Shown here piece after piece: positions 58,855 to 64,000 of a stretch of DNA of 64,000 nt; position 1 is the stretch's first letter; every line of letters begins with the position of its first letter. Made by a program: the position numbers and the translations under genes. The stretch spans positions 162,044,627 to 162,108,626 of the forward strand of contig NC_053036.3 of NCBI RefSeq assembly GCF_002575655.3, given 5' to 3'. This DNA comes from Aegilops tauschii subsp. strangulata. Taxonomy: Eukaryota; Streptophyta; Magnoliopsida; Poales; Poaceae. Under the pieces are notes generated by a model, which saw only the letters and a program-made list of their open reading frames with translations, did no database searches and had not been told where the DNA came from.

Positions 58855-60806
58855 GCAGTACAGAATTTGGTTGTTTCTTTTTGCAGTGCAGATTGTATCA
58901 ACGTGCAGTGCAGCACATGTATGTAGGAGAAAAAAAAGAATGTCGTCGTTTTTTCTTAAGTTCGTTTTATTGTTCGAGAAAACACAGACATAAATGCTCC
59001 GTCGATGTTCCTTTAAAATAAGTTCATTTTGATGTTTGAGAAAATGCAGAGAGGAAATGAGAGTAAAAAGTGGATGTGGATGAATGCTTGTGTGTAATGT
59101 GTAGCGTGCAAACAAAAAATGTAGTCCACTCGCGTCGTCCCCGCAGTGCATATTTCATTAACCAAAAAAATGTATGCGGTGCACTAGGAGGAAACTAAAC
59201 TCTAGAGAAAAAAATAAAGAGGAGACTACAGTGCACTCCGGTCTTAAAAGAAGTCCACTCCGAAGGACTTTGAAGTACACTTCACTTGGAAAAATGTATT
59301 TAAAAAAATTTATGTTGTGTTTGTTGAAAGACATTTAAACTAGTAAAAGAAAGTAATGCGGTTCACTCTCAAGAGTGTTGTGGATCACTTTCAAGAGTGT
59401 TGGGGTTCACTTGCCGTCATCTATGCGGTCCACTCTCGTTCATAATTTTTTTATAAAAAAAGATGAAAGAATACATGCAGTTCGCTTGACCCTTGTATGC
59501 AGTGCGGTTTTTCATCTGAAGCAGTGTGATTTTATGTTGGATGAAGGTCAGTCGTCGATTTGAGTGTCGCAAAAAACAGAGTGTCGCAAAAATGTTTTCG
59601 TGTGTCTCAGAATTCAGTCGACTACATCAACACTTGCAGTGCGTTCGGTCTTCGAATGTCGTTCACTTTTGAGGGTGATGCTGTTCACTTGCACCAACAT
59701 GAGAAGTGTGAAATTTTTAGCGAAACAACAAGATAGTAATGTGGTTCACTTTGATATATGTCACGGTTCACTTGCCCTCATCTTTGCGGTACACTCTCGT
59801 TAATAAAAAAAGTTAAAAAAAGAACAACAAAACTCACAAAAACTCATCTGAGAAAATTTACGCCCGACACAAAGAAATCATGAAGTTCACCTGCCCGTCT
59901 AATGCACTGCAGTTTTCAATCCAAAGCGGTGCGGTTTCCTATCCGATGCGGTTTACTCGTCGATTTTAGTGCCGCGAAAAAACAGAGTGTCCCTGTTTCG
60001 GTAAACTCAAAATTACTCTTAAACCGTAAGGAACTAGAGAGAGCGATCTACATGAAAAAGTTGTGCCTTGTAGATATCTTTTCAACGGCGTATCATTTGA
60101 ATCATTCCAATAAGCGGTTTGTGAAAATTTTGCGAAAAACGGCCGCTCCCACTCATCGTCAGCCACAACATTTTCAAAATTAACTAAAAACTGTAAGGAA
60201 TCTCAAAAACATTTCAACATATGAAAGTTGCGCCTCATCCGTAGCTTTCCAACGGGGTATCACACACCTCGTTTCGACAAACGGTTGAAAAACTAGAGCA
60301 AAAATAGTACGAAAATTGCAAAAAAATCAAAAAAAAATCTGTGATTTACTAAATTTAAAACTGCTCTTAAACCGTACCGAATTAGAAAAATAATAGATAT
60401 GAAAAAGATGCGCCTCGACGATATCTTTCCAACGGTGTACCATTTGCTTCATTCCGACAAGCGGTTTAGAAAAAAACGTGAAAAAACACTTGCTGCCACT
60501 CGTCGTGCGCCGCACCATTTTCAAAACTGCTCTTAAAGCGCGAGGAATCTGGAAAAGTGTTCAACATGGCTAAGTTGCGCCTAATCCATAGCTTCTCAAC
60601 GGTATATTACACGCGTCGTTCCGATAAACGGTTAAAAAACTAGAGCGAAAATAGTACCGAAAAAACACAGCATGCAATTTTTTGCGACGGGAAGTTCACT
60701 CGCGTGAATACTGCAGCACACTTGGTTCAAACAATGACATGCACTTGCATTGAATGTGCAGTGCGGAAGTATTATCAGAATAGTTATTCTGCTAATATTA
60801 GACCGA

Positions 60807-60809
<3 letters not shown>
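58855..60809. repeat. Uncharacterised non-coding block of diverged internal repeats
   Basis: No gene. Two levels of repetition are visible: GCGGTTCACT-type modules (59358-59600 and 59738-60000, about 400 bp apart), and four diverged roughly 105-bp modules with the core AAGTTGCGCCT...ATCTTTCCAACGG...AAGCGGTTT at about 60015, 60190, 60366 and 60533. The last four alternate A-B-A'-B' with a period near 350 bp. I cannot name the family. Confidence 0.55.

Positions 60810-60839
<30 letters not shown>
60810..60839. repeat. (TA)n microsatellite 1
   Basis: About 30 bp of pure AT dinucleotide at the left border of the first inverted-repeat element. Confidence 0.95.
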
Positions 60840-60841
<2 letters not shown>

Positions 60842-61227
60842 AGTAGGATTTTCTACAATAGCTTGCCACAAAACTAGTTATGGTTTTCGACGGTGTAAAA
60901 GTTCCCAAAAATCCTGAAAAAAATACTGAACCAACACACCAATAATATAACATGATCCAATGGATGGATTGAAAAAATATGATTGCATGTGTCCTCGACA
61001 AAAAGAACAAATGTTTCAATATATATTGATCCTGCAGTGAGCTGAAATGCTTGTTTTTTCGCTGAGGACACATAAATGCATATTTTTACAATCACACCGT
61101 TGGATCATCTTATTATATTAGAGTCAGGCTTCCCTATTTATTTCATATTTTTTACTTACTTAAAAACCGTTAAATGTTTAGCGAGTCTTAACTAGTTCTG
61201 TGGCAAGCTATGATAGACACAGTTTTA

Positions 61228-61229
<2 letters not shown>
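60840..61229. mobile_element. (TA)n-bounded inverted-repeat element 1 (Micron-like)
   Basis: ATAGCTTGCCACAAAACTAGTT near the left end (60859-60878) is the inverted counterpart of AACTAGTTCTGTGGCAAGCTAT near the right end (61190-61211). About 390 bp lie between two pure (TA)n tracts. No coding capacity. Rice Micron elements are known for sitting in (TA)n repeats; homology to them is not claimed. Confidence 0.65.

Positions 61230-61279
<50 letters not shown>
61230..61279. repeat. (TA)n microsatellite 2
   Basis: About 50 bp of TA dinucleotide shared by the two flanking inverted-repeat elements. Confidence 0.95.
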
Positions 61280-61281
<2 letters not shown>

Positions 61282-61654
61282 ACAAATGTTTCCTACAAGC
61301 AGTGGTAGTTACCACCACTTGCGTTTTGTATGTTGTATGTAGTATCTGTCGAACCCGAGAGTATGCACGTGTAGTATGTAGTATATAACAATGATTAGAT
61401 AGTATATATATACTAATTTTTAGGTAGTATGTACCATTTTTTGAGTATGCTCTTTTTTACGTACAAATATGTACGTATTTCACAAATATAACAAAAACTA
61501 TGGGCTCATATGCAATTTGTTCATGTAACTTGCTTTGAAATATCTTAGATATAGTATATGAACATATTTAAAATAATAAAATAGTATATATAGTACCACA
61601 TGATAGTATATGAGACATGTGGGGTAACTACCACCGGGTGATAGGATGGATTTT

Positions 61655-61656
<2 letters not shown>
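61280..61656. mobile_element. (TA)n-bounded inverted-repeat element 2 (Micron-like)
   Basis: GTGGTAGTTACCACCAC near the left end (about 61301-61317) is mirrored by GGGGTAACTACCACCGGG near the right end (61621-61638). About 377 bp, with GTATGTAGTAT repeats inside, between (TA)n tracts 2 and 3. Non-coding. Its sequence is unrelated to element 1 apart from the arrangement. Confidence 0.6.

Positions 61657-61722
<66 letters not shown>
61657..61722. repeat. (TA)n microsatellite 3
   Basis: About 66 bp of pure AT dinucleotide. The Ile-Tyr ORFs read through it are artefacts. Confidence 0.95.
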
Positions 61723-61725
<3 letters not shown>

Positions 61726-62023
61726 TGAAGACCAAAACAACATTGCGAAGAAAAACCAATGTTGAAGACAAACCAATTATGAAGATAATACAATCAAGAC
61801 GCCAAATGAAAATCTTCAAGCAAGGTTGGAGGTAGCGTTACCCACCGTATAGGAAATATTAAACCCAGACACGGCGCACAATTATCGTGGCGCTCCGAAG
61901 CCTAATTCCTCATTAATGTATTCACACCCAGAGGGTACGTCTTCATGAATTGAAGATATACGTTACTACATGTATTGCGCACCTAAGTCATCGATATGCA
62001 TAAGCATTAGGATGTGTGTCCAT
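61723..62023. other. Spacer, probably 3' part of the following Copia relic
   Basis: No gene seen. It lies just past the end of a minus-strand Copia RNase H and may be its downstream non-coding sequence. Confidence 0.4.
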
Positions 62024-62981
62024 TCACAGGACATTCGAAGATTCTAAGATATTTAGCTCATACCGCAGCTTGCAAAACCTTTTCTCATCCAAGGGCTTAA
62101 TGAAGATACATGTCAATTGCTCTTCAGTGTTGACGTGAATGATACCAATGTCTTCCTTCAACACATGATCTCTGAGAAAGTGATGACGGATCTGAATGTG
62201 CTTTGTCTTTGAGCGTTGAACTGGATTGCGAGCAATCTTGATGACGCTCTCATTGTCGCAGTAGAGGGGCACATGCTTCATGTTGATGCCATAATCCTTG
62301 AGGGTTTGCTTCATCCAGAGAAGCTGAGCGCAACAAGATCCAGCGGCAATGTATTCAGATTCAGAAGTGGAGAGTGATACACAGTTCTACTTCTTTGAAG
62401 ACCAACAGACAAGAGATTGTCCAAGAAAGTGACATATGCCTGGTGTGGACTTGCGATCAACCTTGTCACCAGCATAATCAGCATCTTAGAATCCAACTAG
62501 ATCAAACTCTGAGCCCTTTGGATACCATAATCCTAGCGTTGGGGTGTGAGCCAAATATCGAAGTATTCGCTTCACCGCGAGGTGATGCGATTGCTTTGGT
62601 GCCGCTTGGAACCGGGCACACATGCAAATGCTAATCATTATATCTGGCCTAGATGCACATAAATACAATAAAGAACCAATTATGGAGCAGTATACCTTCT
62701 GATCGAACTCTTTACATTGCCGTCGGGGCCCAATTGGCCTTTGGTTGGCATTGGCGTCGTGTACCCTTTGCAGTCTTGCATTCCAAACTTCTTCAGGAAA
62801 TCTTTGAGGTATTTTTTATGATATGAAGATGTCATTGCTCTGTTGACGGATTTGAGGACCAAGAAAGAATTTCAGCTCTCCCATCATGGACATCTGATAT
62901 TGCTCTTGCATCATATGCCCAACCTCATCACTGTATCTCTTATAGTGCAGCCGAAGATAATGTCATCCACATAGATTTAGC
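62024..62981 (-). pseudogene. Copia (Sirevirus-like) late RT and RNase H relic
   Basis: Minus-strand pieces read YVDDIIFG (at about 62978-62955), FLKKFGMQDCKGYTTPMPT, MYLCASRPDIMISICMCARF, RYLAHTPTLGLWYPKG, LYCDNESVIKIARNPVQ and HIQIRHHFLRDH, ending near 62024. They align in order with the Sirevirus RNase H at 50474-51598 but are clearly more diverged, with stops and small shifts. The 5' part is cut at YVDD by an inserted LTR at 62982. Confidence 0.82.
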
Positions 62982-64000
62982 TGTTGGGGAATGCGGTAAT
63001 TTCAAAAAAAAAATCCTACGCACACGCAAGATCCATCTAGGTGATGCATAGCAACGAGCGGGAGAGTGTGTCCACGTACCCTCGTAGACCGAAAGCGGAA
63101 GCGTTTAGTAACGCGGTTGATGTAGTCGAACGTCTTCACAATCCGACCGATCCAAGCACCGAATGTATGGCACCTATGAGTTCTGCACACATTCAGCTCG
63201 ATGACGTCCCTCAAACTCTTGATCCAACAAAGTGTCGAGGGAGAGTTTCATCAGCACGACGGCGTGGTGACGGTGATGGTGAAGTAATCTGCCCAGGGCT
63301 TCGCCTAAGCACTACGTGAATATGACCGGAGGCATAAACTGTGGAGGGGGCGCCACACATGGATAACAATGTTTGTTGTGTATTCTAGGCGCCCCTCCCC
63401 ACGTATATATAGGTGGGAGGGGGAGGGGAGCAGCAAGGGCATGCCCAAGTAGGAGGAATCCTACTTGGGGGCCTTGTCCAATTCGGCCTCCCCCCTTCCA
63501 AAAGTGTTGGAGGGAGAAGGAAAGAGAGGGGGGAGAGAAGGGAAGGGGAGGCCGAATCCTCTTTCCTTTCTCTCTTCCCCTCCTTCCTTCTCCTCCTATT
63601 TGGCATATATGGGGCGCACCAGCCCACTAGGGGCTGGTCTGTCCCGCCCTTGGCCCAATAAGGCCCATATCTTTGCCGGGGGGGGGGGGGGGGGTGCCCG
63701 GAACCCCTTCCGGTGACCCGATACGTCCCGGTACCCCCAAAACACTTCCGGTGCCCGAATACTATTGTCCTATATATGAATCTTTACCTCTCGACCATTT
63801 AGAGACTCCTCGTCAAGTCCGTGATCTCATCCGGGACTCCGAACAACATTCGGTCACCAAATCACATAACTCATATAATACAAATCGTCATCGAACGTTA
63901 AGCGTGCGGACCCTACGGGTTCGAGAACTATGTAGACATGACCGAGACACATCTCCGGTCAGTAAATAATAGCGGAACCGGGATGCTCATATTGGCTCCT
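62982..64000 (-). repeat. Inverted Angela/BARE-related LTR, cut by the window edge
   Basis: Starts TGTTGGGGAATGCGGTAATT and later reads GCGTGCGGACCCTACGGGTTCGAGAACTATGTAGACATG from 63901 (the second half is the inverse of the CATGTCTGCATGTCTCCCGAACCCGTAGGG block in the Angela LTRs). It is therefore a minus-strand LTR of the same superfamily branch but a different subfamily. The remainder is outside the window. Confidence 0.8.

Noticed and set aside
61498..61835. Open frames encoding long Ile-Tyr repeats
   Set aside because: They are read-through of the (TA)n microsatellite, with no other coding signal.

Overview
The window reads as nuclear DNA of a Triticeae grass (wheat, Aegilops or close kin). 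The basis is repeat recognition: an Angela/BARE/WIS-type Copia element, a Sabrina-type Gypsy element, Fatima-type Gypsy elements, a palindrome-rich Sirevirus and Stowaway MITEs, all of kinds familiar from Triticeae genomes. Only two host genes are supported, both in the first 10.5 kb; nearly all the rest is nested transposable elements. REGION 1 (1-10.7 kb, genic island): the 3' part of an intronless CC-NBS-LRR (RPM1-like) immune receptor enters from the left edge and ends at 1965. After an RTE-type LINE relic and a Stowaway remnant comes a complete four-exon gene (6656-10439) for a 274-residue plastid-type chalcone-isomerase-fold fatty-acid-binding protein. A 1.7-kb Harbinger-like DNA transposon carrying a decayed GC-rich ORF sits about 265 bp upstream of its start codon, and a 1.46-kb LTR element coding only a gag zinc knuckle lies inside its second intron. 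REGION 2 (11.65-37.4 kb, Gypsy nest): a Gypsy LTR fragment is followed by a Fatima-like gag-protease element whose protease codon region was split by a structurally complete 13.2-kb chromovirus (16576-29745, minus strand, 5-bp target duplication CGGCG, 3.66-kb LTRs). That chromovirus carries an extra ORF ahead of gag. A second Fatima-like gag-protease copy and a truncated LTR of the chromovirus family follow. REGION 3 (37.4-56.05 kb, Copia nest): a defective Sirevirus on the minus strand, with multiple polypurine tracts, palindrome clusters, an env-like ORF and a deletion through integrase/RT, is interrupted within the env-like ORF by a complete Angela element (39169-47930, target duplication GCTCA, intact 1326-residue polyprotein). 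REGION 4 (56.05-64 kb): the 3' end and LTR of a Sabrina-type element, an uncharacterised block of diverged repeats, two small inverted-repeat elements bounded by three (TA)n tracts (Micron-like), a decayed Copia pol fragment, and the start of an inverted Angela/BARE-type LTR running off the right edge. The two complete retrotransposons have nearly identical LTR pairs (hand-counted divergence below 1%), so both insertions look recent. The most novel items are the pre-gag ORF of the chromovirus, whose residue pattern follows a double-stranded-RNA-binding fold, the gag-only mini-retrotransposon, the 16-bp palindrome clusters upstream of the Sirevirus TATA box, and the (TA)n-bounded elements.
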